Shown here piece by piece: positions 45,759 through 54,490 of a stretch of DNA of 64,000 nucleotides. The stretch covers positions 124,115-188,114 of the forward strand of contig NZ_LN811355.1 of NCBI RefSeq assembly GCF_001006805.1. Reading direction: 5' to 3'. The position numbers and the translations under genes are program-made. Below the pieces are notes generated by a model. That model searched no databases. It was not told the DNA's origin and saw only the letters and a program-made list of their open reading frames with translations. How positions within the stretch are numbered: the first letter of the stretch is position 1; every line of letters starts with the position of its first letter. This stretch comes from Microvirga massiliensis (GTDB taxonomy: Bacteria; Pseudomonadota; Alphaproteobacteria; Rhizobiales; Beijerinckiaceae).

Positions 45759-46831
45759 CGAGCAGCCCTCGGTCGCACCAGCCGAATTTTGTAAGTCACG
45801 AGAGCATCCGCCCCGAGAACACAGAGCAAGAGAATGCCCTGAAAGGCCTGTGTGAGGTCCAACGGCAGCTTCAGGAGGATCTGGGCGCTCTCGCCGCCGA
45901 TCACCGTCAGTGCCACGACGAGCGAGGCGGCCAGGATGCCGACAGGATTGAGGCGTCCCAGGAACGCAACCGTGATCGCCGTAAACCCGTAACCGGGTGA
46001 AATGGACGGCTGCAGCTGTCCGATTTGACCCGAGACCTCGATGATCCCGGCGAGACCCGCGAGTGCTCCGGAAATCGCAAAGGTCAGAAGCGTCGTGTTG
46101 CGTTCGTTGAAGCCCGCAAACCGCGCAGCGCGAGGCGCATCGCCGGTCAGCCGCAACCGATATCCGAACAGCGTACGGGAGAACACTAGGAGGCTTGCAA
46201 GGACTGCGACCAGGGCAAACAGAGCGCCGAGATGCACGCGGCTTGCTTCGACGATCGGAGGCAGGGTCGCGGCCGGGTCGAACGTCACCGATTGAGGGAA
46301 GTTGAATCCCTTCGGATCTCTCCAGGGGCCACGAACGAGATAGTCAAGGATGAGCTGAGCTACGTAGACGAGCATCAGGCTCGTGAGAATTTCATTCGCA
46401 CCGAACTTCGTTCTGAGAAAGGCTGGTAGGAGGCCGTAGAGCATGCCTCCGAGGGCTCCTAGCACGAGCATGGTCGGCAGAAGCCAGCTCCCAGCTTCGG
46501 CGCCATGGGTCGCAAGCGCGAGCCAGCTGCCGAAAACGGCACCCATCACGAATTGCCCTTCAGCACCGATGTTCCAGAGGTTGGCGCGAAAACAATAGGA
46601 GAGGCCGATCGCGATCAAAGCGAGTGGCGTTGCCTTCACGAGCAGCTCCTGAAGCGCCCATGGATCGCCCAGCGGCTGCACGACGTAGACATCGAAGGCC
46701 GCAAGCGGCGACTGCCCGAGCAGCGCGATTACGACACCTGCAATCACGAATGCCGTCAGAAACGCCGCGACCGGCGCCAGGGCGCGCGCGACTCCGGACG
46801 GTTCTGCGCGAGGGACGAGTTCAACTCGCAT
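45755..46831 (-). CDS. ABC transporter permease (NupP/YufP-like)
   Basis: Inner-membrane permease of 358 residues with about nine to ten helices. YCFRANLWNIGAEGQFVMGA carries the GAEGQ segment shared by nucleoside BMP-type permeases, and LTGDAPRAARFAGFNERNTT is the cytoplasmic coupling region. ATG 46831 is inside the end of the ATPase gene (11-base overlap); upstream in-frame codons lie in shadow sequence. The downstream permease overlaps it by 4 bases. Confidence 0.93.
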   Translation of the reverse strand: MRVELVPRAEPSGVARALAPVAAFLTAFVIAGVVIALLGQSPLAAFDVYVVQPLGDPWALQELLVKATPLALIAIGLSYCFRANLWNIGAEGQFVMGAVFGSWLALATHGAEAGSWLLPTMLVLGALGGMLYGLLPAFLRTKFGANEILTSLMLVYVAQLILDYLVRGPWRDPKGFNFPQSVTFDPAATLPPIVEASRVHLGALFALVAVLASLLVFSRTLFGYRLRLTGDAPRAARFAGFNERNTTLLTFAISGALAGLAGIIEVSGQIGQLQPSISPGYGFTAITVAFLGRLNPVGILAASLVVALTVIGGESAQILLKLPLDLTQAFQGILLLCVLGADALVTYKIRLVRPRAAR

Positions 46832-48353
46832 GCACAACTTCACTCTGGCCGACGGGGCGGACGCCCAGCATCGCGAGACCGATCTCCTCCCGGGTCCAGG
46901 CACTGCGCGGCCGTGCCGGTGTCAGAGAGCCGTCCCGGATCACGGCGAGCCTATCGGTGAGTTCGAGCAACTCGTCCAGATCCTGGCTGATCACCAGAAT
47001 CGCACTCCCCCGGCGCGCAAGGTCGACCAGGGCTCGACGAATGATTTGTGCGGCTCCCGCATCGACTCCCCAGGTCGGCTGATCGACCACGAGCAGCTTC
47101 GGCTGGCGAATGATCTCTCGCCCGATCACGAATTTCTGCAGGTTGCCCCCGGAGAGCATTCGTGCCTCCGGATCGCCCTCAGGTGCGCGTACGTCGAAGG
47201 CCTTGATGATGTCGCGCGCCAGACGCCGGGTCGCCTCGGCGATGATCATGCCGCCGCGGATCAGTGGGCTCGTGGCATGATGAGACAGCAGCGCATTCTC
47301 ACTCAGCGTGTGGGTCGGCGCCGCCGCATGGCCCAGACGCTCTTCTGGCACGAATCCGGCTGAGCGCCGGCGTCGGGCATCGATTCCGGACGTCCCGCAA
47401 GCCTGTCCCGCGATGCGGATTGCGTCGGGCCGTGGTGCGAGCCGCTCACCCGACAGAGCGGCGAAGAGCTCCGGCTGGCCGTTCCCGGCGATGCCCGCGA
47501 TCCCGAAGATCTCACCGGCTCGAACATCGAACGTGATGGTCGACAGGGCACGACCGTGCACCTCTTCAGGCAGCATGTTCAGGTTCGCGACCTGCAGCAC
47601 AGGCTCGCGATCCGCGAGAGCCTCTTCCGTGATGACCGTCTCGACCTGTGTTCCGACCATCAGGGCGGCGATTTCGCGAGCGCTTCGCTGCCGTGGATCG
47701 AGAGTTGCAACGACCCGGCCGTTGCGGAGGATCGTTGCGCTGCGGCAGAGGCGGCGGACCTCCTCCAGCTTGTGCGAAATGTAGAGGATCGCGCATCCAG
47801 CCGCGGACAGCCGCTCCAGCGTGACGAACAGGGTTTCCGCCTCCTGCGGCGTGAGCACCGAGGTGGGCTCGTCGAGGATCAGGAGCTTGGGCTCCTGAAG
47901 CAGGCACCTGACGATCTCGATCCTCTGCCGCTCGCCTGCGGAAAGCGTCCAGACGGCTCGATCCGGATCGAGCGCGAATCCGAACTCCCGGCTTACGCCT
48001 TCGAGCCTCTTTCGAACCTCCGGGAAGCTCATGTGGGGCAGAGCGACGGCGACGTTCTCCGCGACCGTCAGATCCTCGAACAGGGAAAAGTGCTGGAACA
48101 CCATTCCGATTCCGAGAGCGCGGGCATCGACCGGGGATTCCAGAATGACCGGCCGGCCCTTCCACACGATCTCGCCGGCCGTGGGTTCGATCACGCCATA
48201 AAGTATCTTCACGAGGGTCGACTTGCCGGCACCATTCTCGCCGAGGAGAGCGTGAATCTCCCCGCTCGACATGGCGAGATCGACTGAATCGTTGGCGAGG
48301 AGATCACCGTAACGTTTGGTGATCCCGCGCAATTCGACGATGTGGTCGCTCAC
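46821..48353 (-). CDS. ABC transporter ATP-binding protein (NupO/YufO-like, two NBDs)
   Basis: ATPase of the BMP-type importer, with two fused nucleotide-binding domains (510 residues). The first NBD is canonical: Walker A LLGENGAGKSTLVKIL, signature TLSAGERQRIEIVRC, Walker B LLILDEPTSVLTPQEA. The second is degenerate: GIAGIAGNGQPELFAAL lacks the GKS of Walker A and LLVVDQPTWGVD has Gln for the catalytic Glu, while its signature MLSGGNLQKFVIGREI is kept. This asymmetry is normal for the sugar/nucleoside class. The start is a GTG at 48353, 28 bases after the quinone oxidoreductase stop; no strong Shine-Dalgarno sequence. Confidence 0.94.
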   Translation of the reverse strand: MSDHIVELRGITKRYGDLLANDSVDLAMSSGEIHALLGENGAGKSTLVKILYGVIEPTAGEIVWKGRPVILESPVDARALGIGMVFQHFSLFEDLTVAENVAVALPHMSFPEVRKRLEGVSREFGFALDPDRAVWTLSAGERQRIEIVRCLLQEPKLLILDEPTSVLTPQEAETLFVTLERLSAAGCAILYISHKLEEVRRLCRSATILRNGRVVATLDPRQRSAREIAALMVGTQVETVITEEALADREPVLQVANLNMLPEEVHGRALSTITFDVRAGEIFGIAGIAGNGQPELFAALSGERLAPRPDAIRIAGQACGTSGIDARRRRSAGFVPEERLGHAAAPTHTLSENALLSHHATSPLIRGGMIIAEATRRLARDIIKAFDVRAPEGDPEARMLSGGNLQKFVIGREIIRQPKLLVVDQPTWGVDAGAAQIIRRALVDLARRGSAILVISQDLDELLELTDRLAVIRDGSLTPARPRSAWTREEIGLAMLGVRPVGQSEVVHAS

Positions 48354-48381
48354 CGCGAGGAACTCGACCTGCCGGGACTGC

Positions 48382-49356
48382 TCAAGGAAGCAGCACGGTT
48401 GCACCGGTCGTCGCCCGCCCCTCGAGCGCCCGGTGCGCTTCCGCTGCGCTCGCCAGCGGAAGGCGGGAATGAACCGGGATCTTGACCTGTCCGCTCCGCA
48501 CGACGGCAAAGAGATCATCGGCCATTGCAACGAGCACGTCGCGGTCCGCGATATGCGTGAAGAGCGTCGGTCGCGTGGCGTAGAGGGAGCCCTTGCGGGC
48601 CAGAAGACCGATGTCGAAAGCTTCGATCGCTCCCGAGGCCGAGCCGAAGCTGGCGAACATGCCAAACGGTTTCAGGCAGTCGAGCGACGCCGGGAAGGTC
48701 GCCCGGCCGACGCCATCGTAGACGACCTCGCACAAGGCGTTGCCGGTTATCTCCTTGACACGGGTCGCGAAATCCTCCTCCCGGTAGCGAATTGCGTGAT
48801 CGCAGCCATTTTCTCGTGCGAGCTTTTCCTTGTCGCGAGAGCCGACGGTCCCAATCACCGTGCAGCCGAGCGCCTTCGCCCACTGGCACAGGATCAGTCC
48901 GACCCCTCCCGCCGCCGCATGGACGAGGATGGTGTGCCCGGGCTCGACCTTGAAGGTGCGACGCAGGAGATACTGCGCTGTCAGGCCCTTTAGCATCATC
49001 GCTGCCGCGGTCTCATAGGGGATGTCATCGGGCAGCGAGACGACGAATTTCGCATCGACGATGCGTTCCTCCGCATAGCTGCCCGGACCCGCCACATAGG
49101 CGACGTGATCGCCGGGCTTGAAGGAGACGACCCCCTCCCCGACCGAGACGATCTCACCGGCTCCTTCGTTGCCCGGTGTAAAAGGCAGAGACGCGACCGG
49201 ATAGGCGCCGGTGCGGAAGTAGGTGTCGATATAGTTCACGCCGACCGCGCGATGGCGCACGAGAACCTGCCCCGGCCCGGGTTCCGGCGTTGCGACATCC
49301 TCGAGGATCATGACCTCCGGCCCGCCATGGGCATGAACCCGGATCGCTTTCGACAT
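48382..49356 (-). CDS. Quinone oxidoreductase (zeta-crystallin-like, NADPH)
   Basis: Zinc-free medium-chain dehydrogenase of 324 residues that reduces quinones with one electron from NADPH in characterised relatives. The NADPH-binding Rossmann motif is HAAAGGVGLILCQWAKALG; GVNYIDTYFRTGAYP and TPGNEGAGEIVSVGEGV are diagnostic of the QOR subgroup. AAGGAG lies 9 bases before ATG 49356. The gene stands directly upstream of the BMP-importer ATPase (28 bases), so the two may be co-transcribed, though no functional link is obvious. Confidence 0.93.
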   Translation of the reverse strand: MSKAIRVHAHGGPEVMILEDVATPEPGPGQVLVRHRAVGVNYIDTYFRTGAYPVASLPFTPGNEGAGEIVSVGEGVVSFKPGDHVAYVAGPGSYAEERIVDAKFVVSLPDDIPYETAAAMMLKGLTAQYLLRRTFKVEPGHTILVHAAAGGVGLILCQWAKALGCTVIGTVGSRDKEKLARENGCDHAIRYREEDFATRVKEITGNALCEVVYDGVGRATFPASLDCLKPFGMFASFGSASGAIEAFDIGLLARKGSLYATRPTLFTHIADRDVLVAMADDLFAVVRSGQVKIPVHSRLPLASAAEAHRALEGRATTGATVLLP

Positions 49357-49578
49357 GGATCTACTCCTTCCATCCCGCATCATAGAAATGGCCCTGATGC
49401 CTCCGCAATGGTGGTTCTCTCGTTTACTGTGCGTGGTCGAGGCATAAACCCCTGTGCCGACCTGTCCGTGGAAACTCCCGATCACGCGCACTTGCATCGT
49501 GCCGAAAGGCTTGTCGAGTATGTCCTGAACGTCGCAACGGTCACAGGTCCGTGCCTCCTTCACTCTCCGGAGACCCGA

Positions 49579-50784
49579 GTGCAGCATTCCTCTGAAATTG
49601 TCGTGGTCGGAGCGGGCGCGGCCGGCCTTGCCGCGGCCCTGGCATTCGCACGGGACGGGTTCGAGACGATCCTGGTCGGCGAGGCCTCCATGGCACGGGA
49701 CGGGAGAACGGTTGCACTTCTTGCAGGCTCCGTTCGCTTTCTCGAGGCGCTCGGCGTCTGGCCCGAAATCGAGCCCGACGCTGCACCTTTGGAGACGATG
49801 CGCCTCATCGATGACACCGGCAGCCTGTTCAGGCCACCTCCCGTCGCCTTTCGATCGACCGAGATCGGGCTCACGGCCTTCGGATGGAACGTCGAGAATG
49901 CGACACTCGTCGGGCGCCTGGGATCAGCGGCAGCTCGGGCGGAGAACCTCGCATGTCTCACGAGCCCGGCCGTTTCCTACGAACCGACGGCCTCAGGGGC
50001 CCGCGTTGCACTCGCGGACGGCACGAAGATCGATGCAGCTCTGGTGGTCGCAGCCGACGGGCGTCGATCGAAGCTGCGCGAAGCCGCGGGAATTCAGGCC
50101 CGTCACTGGTCATACCCGCAAAAGGCCCTGACGACGATCCTCGCCCATGATCACTCGCACCGTCAGGCCTCGACCGAGTTCCACACGAGGCGCGGTCCCT
50201 TCACGCTCGTCCCGCTCCCCGGCAGGCGCTCGAGCCTTGTCTGGGTTACCTCGCCCGAGGAGGCGGGCCGTCTCGCCGAACTGCCGGACGAAAAGCTCGC
50301 ACTTGCCGTCGAGAAGCAGGCGCAATCCATGCTCGGAAAGATGCAGATCGACGGGCCCCGTGGCGTCGTCCCGATGACCGGGTTGTCCGTCGATCAGTTC
50401 ACCGCGCCGGCTCTCGCGCTCGTCGGCGAGGCCGCGCACGTCTTCCCGCCCATTGGCGCGCAAGGGTTGAACCTGGGTTTCCGCGATGTCGCGGCGCTCC
50501 GGGACGCGGTCATGGATGCGGGAGCGGCTGGCCACGCCCCGGGCAGCGAACCCGCCCTGTCCACCTACCGCCGGGGCCGCACCGTCGACGTCGCGCTGCG
50601 CACGAATGCCGTCGACAGCCTCAATCGCACCCTGCTGTCCGGCCTTTTGCCGCTGGATCTCGCTCGCGGAGCCGGCCTGCTGATGCTTGCCGGTGTCGGC
50701 CCCCTGCGCCGGGCGGCCATGCGAGAAGGAATCGGGCCGTCTCGCGGTTTGCCACGCCTGATGAGGCCCGTCGGACCCGCCTGA
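49579..50784 (+). CDS. FAD-dependent monooxygenase (UbiH/UbiF family)
   Basis: Flavoprotein hydroxylase of 401 residues. The dinucleotide motif is VVVGAGAAGLAAALAFARDG near the N-terminus, and the second FAD motif is LALVGEAAHVFPPIGAQGLN in the last third, the UbiH-type GD/GE-AAH-x-x-P-P-x-x-G-Q-G-x-N pattern. It is a likely ubiquinone-ring hydroxylase (UbiH, UbiF or broad-range UbiL); the position hydroxylated cannot be told. The start is GTG 49579, six bases after GGAG; the open frame upstream is not conserved. Its stop directly abuts the convergent CoA-transferase stop. Confidence 0.92.
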   Translation: MQHSSEIVVVGAGAAGLAAALAFARDGFETILVGEASMARDGRTVALLAGSVRFLEALGVWPEIEPDAAPLETMRLIDDTGSLFRPPPVAFRSTEIGLTAFGWNVENATLVGRLGSAAARAENLACLTSPAVSYEPTASGARVALADGTKIDAALVVAADGRRSKLREAAGIQARHWSYPQKALTTILAHDHSHRQASTEFHTRRGPFTLVPLPGRRSSLVWVTSPEEAGRLAELPDEKLALAVEKQAQSMLGKMQIDGPRGVVPMTGLSVDQFTAPALALVGEAAHVFPPIGAQGLNLGFRDVAALRDAVMDAGAAGHAPGSEPALSTYRRGRTVDVALRTNAVDSLNRTLLSGLLPLDLARGAGLLMLAGVGPLRRAAMREGIGPSRGLPRLMRPVGPA

Positions 50785-51903
50785 TCAGGCCTCTTGGCCC
50801 GATCGCCGGGCTGCTGCAGTCAGATCGACCTCGCCTGCTTCGTGAACGTGTCGCAGGATATCCGATCCGCGTCGGAGCGAAGGATCGAGCGGGAGAGCCG
50901 CCAGCGGAATCTCCGATCCCGGCTTTCCGGCCTTGAAGTCGAACAGTCCCCGACCGCGGAAATGTGGGTCGTCGACGGCATCCGCCAGGGATTCGACGAC
51001 CGTTGCGCAGCAATCGACGACAGCCAGACGCCGTCGCCACGTATCCGCCGTTTCGGCTCGAATGGCCGCCCCGATCGCCTTCCGAGTTGCCTCGGGATCC
51101 CTCGAATCGTCCCTCAGACGCTCATCCAGGGCGATCAGGTTGCAGAAATTCGCCCAGAACTTCTCCTCGAGAGCGCCGAGGGCGACGAACCGGTGATCGG
51201 CCGTCTGGTAAAGACCATAGCGCGGATTGCCCCCGGCAAGCATGTTCTGCCAGGGTCCGGGCATCTGCCCGGTCGCTCGCCCCTCCGCAAGCGCGAACCA
51301 CGCGAAGGTGAACATCGCGTCGGCCATGGCGATGTCGATCCGCCCGCCCTCTCCGGTGAGATCACGCTGCCGCAAGGCGAGGAGAATGTTCATCACCGCG
51401 GGCATCGCCCCGCCCGCGATATCCGCGACGAGAGCCGCCGGCATCGCGGGCGCGAGCGAAAGAAGGCCCGTGGTCGCCTGATAGTTGATGTCGTGGCCTG
51501 CCTCGGCGGCTCGTGGCCCAGCCTGTCCGTATCCTGAAATCGAGCAGTAGATAAGCCTGGGATTGATGATGTGGACCGCGTCGTAGCCCAACCCGAGACG
51601 CTCCATGACGCCCGGACGAAACTGCTCGACGAGAATGTCGGCACGCTCGATCAGCGGGCGCAGCCGGCGGCGAGCATCCTCATTCTTGAGGTCGAGCACG
51701 AGGCTCGACTTTCCTGCGTTCAGGACGGTGAATGGTGCGGAAACACCGTCATGATCGGGCGGGAACCGGCGCATGTCCTCGCCGCCCGGACGCTCGATCT
51801 TGATCACATCGGCTCCCGCTTCCGCGAGCATCAACGTCGCGAGGGGACCCGGGAGAAGCGTGGAGAAATCGAGAACCGTGATCCCTTCGAGTGGCAACGG
51901 CAT
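50785..51903 (-). CDS. CaiB/BaiF family (class III) CoA-transferase or acyl-CoA racemase
   Basis: Cytoplasmic protein of 372 residues. The N-terminal block LEGITVLDFSTLLPGPLATLMLAEAGADVIKIE and ILVEQFRPGVMERLGLGYD are class III CoA-transferase hallmarks. AGHDINYQATTG with Asp138 resembles alpha-methylacyl-CoA racemase, whose catalytic Asp is in GHDINY, so racemase is as likely as CoA transfer. It lies 7 bases after the AEC-type carrier gene, in one operon with it, and across the divergent intergenic region from a malyl-CoA-lyase-like gene. Confidence 0.9.
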   Translation of the reverse strand: MPLPLEGITVLDFSTLLPGPLATLMLAEAGADVIKIERPGGEDMRRFPPDHDGVSAPFTVLNAGKSSLVLDLKNEDARRRLRPLIERADILVEQFRPGVMERLGLGYDAVHIINPRLIYCSISGYGQAGPRAAEAGHDINYQATTGLLSLAPAMPAALVADIAGGAMPAVMNILLALRQRDLTGEGGRIDIAMADAMFTFAWFALAEGRATGQMPGPWQNMLAGGNPRYGLYQTADHRFVALGALEEKFWANFCNLIALDERLRDDSRDPEATRKAIGAAIRAETADTWRRRLAVVDCCATVVESLADAVDDPHFRGRGLFDFKAGKPGSEIPLAALPLDPSLRRGSDILRHVHEAGEVDLTAAARRSGQEA

Positions 51904-51910
51904 GGATGTG

Positions 51911-52885
51911 TCATCCGGGAAAGAGATCGTAGGGAAACCGGTCGGTACGGATCAGATATAGAAAGGTCGTCAGCGTCACTGTCGAAACGACCGTGCCTAT
52001 GAGGACGCAGGCCGAGGCGCGCTCGACGCCCACATTATACTGCGTTGCAATGACGAAAATGTTCAAGGCTGGCGGCAGCGCTGCCATGACCACGGCCGCA
52101 TAGGTCCATGTCGCCCCGAAGTCACCGATCGCGGACAGGGCGACCCAGACCAGGATCGGGTGCAGAACGAGCTTGATCACGACGAGCGCCGGGACCTCGC
52201 CGGGGATGCGGGCCATGGGCCGCAGAGCCACCGTGACTCCGAGAAGGAAGAGGGCGCAGGGCGCAGCGGCATTGGAGAGCCAGTCGACCATCCGGTCGAG
52301 GGCCTGAGGGAGCCGCAATTGCAGGGCTGCTGCAGCCAGTCCGGCGACCGTGGCAATGTTGAACGGGTGGGTGACGACCTTCCACACGATGCCTCGCACC
52401 GTTGCCGAAAGCGAGTGACGTTCGACCCCGGCCACGGCCATGAGGAGCGGCACAAGGGAAAACAGGAGGAGATTGTCGAAAACGAAGATGAGAGCTACCG
52501 GGGCGCTGGCGGCTGGCCCGAGCGCCGAGAGGATCAGCGGCGGCCCCATATACCCGATATTGGAGTAGGAGCCGGCGACGCCCTGCATCACGGATTGCGG
52601 GACGTCCCACCTCGTGTACCACATCCCGGCTCCGAACGACAGAACGAACGCGATGAACGTGCATGCGGTGGTGGCCAGTACGAAGGGCCAATTCGTGAGC
52701 TGGTCCAGCGGCTTGTCCGCAATGAGGCGGTAGAAGAGGCAGGGCAGCGAAACGTAGATCAGGAAGAACTGCATCCAGGCAAGCCCTTCCTCGGGCCGCC
52801 TGACCATGCGTCCGCAAAAGAAACCGAGGGCAATCAACCCGAAGAAGGGGGCGAGCAGGTTGAACAGCCCGACCAGGTCGGACAC
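51911..52885 (-). CDS. AEC family transporter (auxin efflux carrier-like)
   Basis: Inner-membrane secondary transporter of 324 residues with about ten hydrophobic helices in the five-plus-five arrangement of the AEC family. Members in bacteria carry malonate, malate or other small acids. GSYSNIGYMGPPLILSALGP and FDNLLLFSLVPLL are typical of helices 4-5. It starts with GTG at 52885, supported by GGAG 9 bases upstream. First gene of a two-gene unit with the CoA-transferase, divergent from the lyase gene. Confidence 0.92.
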   Translation of the reverse strand: MSDLVGLFNLLAPFFGLIALGFFCGRMVRRPEEGLAWMQFFLIYVSLPCLFYRLIADKPLDQLTNWPFVLATTACTFIAFVLSFGAGMWYTRWDVPQSVMQGVAGSYSNIGYMGPPLILSALGPAASAPVALIFVFDNLLLFSLVPLLMAVAGVERHSLSATVRGIVWKVVTHPFNIATVAGLAAAALQLRLPQALDRMVDWLSNAAAPCALFLLGVTVALRPMARIPGEVPALVVIKLVLHPILVWVALSAIGDFGATWTYAAVVMAALPPALNIFVIATQYNVGVERASACVLIGTVVSTVTLTTFLYLIRTDRFPYDLFPG

Positions 52886-53018
52886 TCGCAGGCTCCGAAT
52901 TGTTTGGATCTCAGCGCCGGCCTTCTGGCAGGGATCGGACCGACCGGCAACCGGTGAGACGAGCCTTTACGGATGCCGGGGCCTCCCCTAACGGACAGGC
53001 GAGGTCCGGAGAACGCCG

Positions 53019-54056
53019 ATGAAACTTCCCCGCCGCTTTTTTCAACCGCTCGCAGCCGGCGCCCCGCAACCCTATCGCGAGTTGCCGGTCCGTCTCGAGC
53101 GGATGATCCATTTCGTGCCGCCGCACCTCGAGAAATTCCGTGCCAAGATCCCGGACCTGATACCGCAGGTCGACGTCATCCTCGGGAATCTCGAGGATGC
53201 GATCCCGGCGGATATGAAGGTCGAGGCGCGACGCGGTTTCATCACCCTCGCGAAGGCGAACGAGTTTGGGAGTACCGGCCTCTGGGCGCGAATCAACGCC
53301 CTGAACTCGCCCTGGATCCTCGACGACCTCACGGAGATTCTCGCAGAGGCCGGCGACAGGATCGACGTCATCATGCTCCCGAAGGTCGATGGGCCATGGG
53401 ACATTCACTACATCGACCAGCTTCTGGCCCAGCTCGAGGCCCGACACGGCATTCGCAAGCCGATCCTGGTCCACGCCATCCTCGAAACCGCCGAAGGAGT
53501 CCAGAACGTCGACGCGATTGCCTGCGCCTCCCCTCGCCTGCACGGGATGAGTCTCGGGCCTGCAGATCTTGCGGCCTCGCGGGGGATGAAGACGACCCGT
53601 GTTGGTGGCGGACACCCGGACTACAAGGTGATCGGAGATCCCGGGTCCGGGAGCGAACGCTCGGTCGCCCAGCAGGATCTGTGGCACTACACGATCGCCC
53701 GCATGGTCGACGCTTGCCAGGCCAACGGCCTGAAAGCCTTCTACGGACCTTTCGGCGACTTTTCGGACCCCGTCGGTTGCGAGACGCAATTCAGGAACGC
53801 CTTCCTGCTCGGATGTGCCGGGGCATGGTCCTTGCATCCCTCACAGATCGAGATCGCAAAGCAGGTCTTCACGCCGGATCCGGCCGAGGCGGACTTTGCT
53901 CAGCGTATCCTCGACGCGATGCCCGACGGGACAGGGGCCGTGATGATCGACGGGAAGATGCAGGACGATGCCACCTGGAAGCAGGCGAAGGTTATCGCCG
54001 ACCTTGCCCGGCTTGTCGAGGAGCGGGAGCGCGGCGAGAATCGAACCGTCCCATGA
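53019..54056 (+). CDS. HpcH/HpaI aldolase / malyl-CoA lyase-like protein
   Basis: TIM-barrel enzyme of 345 residues in the CitE / malyl-CoA lyase branch. Metal and CoA ligands are visible: the Glu/Asp of VILGNLEDAIPADMK, the Arg in LWARINALNSPW, the Glu in LVHAILETAEGVQNV, and GMSLGPADLAAS. GPFGDFSDPVGCETQFRNAF and GAWSLHPSQIEIAKQVFTP match the C-terminus of malyl-CoA lyases. It could be a malyl-CoA or citramalyl-CoA lyase, or the (3S)-malyl-CoA thioesterase paralogue of similar length; sequence cannot decide. GGAG stands 7 bases before the ATG. hspQ follows 52 bases later. Confidence 0.9.
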   Translation: MKLPRRFFQPLAAGAPQPYRELPVRLERMIHFVPPHLEKFRAKIPDLIPQVDVILGNLEDAIPADMKVEARRGFITLAKANEFGSTGLWARINALNSPWILDDLTEILAEAGDRIDVIMLPKVDGPWDIHYIDQLLAQLEARHGIRKPILVHAILETAEGVQNVDAIACASPRLHGMSLGPADLAASRGMKTTRVGGGHPDYKVIGDPGSGSERSVAQQDLWHYTIARMVDACQANGLKAFYGPFGDFSDPVGCETQFRNAFLLGCAGAWSLHPSQIEIAKQVFTPDPAEADFAQRILDAMPDGTGAVMIDGKMQDDATWKQAKVIADLARLVEERERGENRTVP

Positions 54057-54108
54057 ATTTGGCGCCGGCTACCGCGAGAATGACATCACACCCCTGGAGG
54101 TATGGGCG

Positions 54109-54438
54109 ATGAAGGCACGCGCCGCCAAGTTCGGGATCGGCCAGGTCGTGAAGCATCGCGTCTTCCCGTTCCGCGGCCTGATCTTCGACGTCGATCCGGA
54201 ATTCGACAACACGGAAGAGTGGTGGCTCTCGATCCCGGAGGAGATCAGGCCTCGCAAGGACCAGCCCTTCTATCACATCTTCGCGGAGAACGACGAAACT
54301 GAATACGTCGCCTACGTCTCCGAGCAGAATTTGGTCCCCGATACCTCGGGCGAGCCACTCCGCAATCCGATGATCGATCGGATGTTCGTCCGCGACGCGT
54401 CCGGCACCTATCGCGCCAAGCCGACCATCGCCCACTGA
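54109..54438 (+). CDS. hspQ: Heat shock protein HspQ
   Basis: Small protein of 109 residues (YccV-like domain) beginning KARAAKFGIGQVVKHRVFPF and containing GLIFDVDPEFDNTEEWW, QPFYHIFAENDETEYVAYVSEQNL and DRMFVRDASGTYRAK, all typical of HspQ. In enterobacteria HspQ activates Lon protease and lowers mutant DnaA levels. GGAGG 8 bases before ATG 54109 fixes the start; the open frame upstream overlaps the lyase gene in another frame and is not coding. Position behind the lyase suggests co-transcription. Confidence 0.95.
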   Translation: MKARAAKFGIGQVVKHRVFPFRGLIFDVDPEFDNTEEWWLSIPEEIRPRKDQPFYHIFAENDETEYVAYVSEQNLVPDTSGEPLRNPMIDRMFVRDASGTYRAKPTIAH

Positions 54439-54443
54439 ATCGA

Positions 54444-54469
54444 CAGCGCCGGAGTCTCCCCCGGCGCTG
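54444..54469 (+). terminator. Terminator hairpin between hspQ and the IalB gene
   Basis: Perfect 9-bp stem CAGCGCCGG / CCGGCGCTG with an 8-base loop, 5 bases after the hspQ stop and 21 before the convergent IalB stop. No strong T-run; probably acts for both strands. Confidence 0.65.
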
Positions 54470-54490
54470 CATCTCCAAATTCCTGGCCGA

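Noticed and set aside
46821..48353. Second nucleotide-binding domain as a decayed gene fusion
   Set aside because: Loss of the Walker A lysine and of the catalytic Glu in the C-terminal NBD is normal for the two-NBD sugar/nucleoside ATPases, so it is not evidence of decay.
50779..50790. 12-base palindrome GCCTGATCAGGC
   Set aside because: It arises from two convergent stop codons placed back to back (TGA and TCA) between the monooxygenase and CoA-transferase genes and needs no other explanation.
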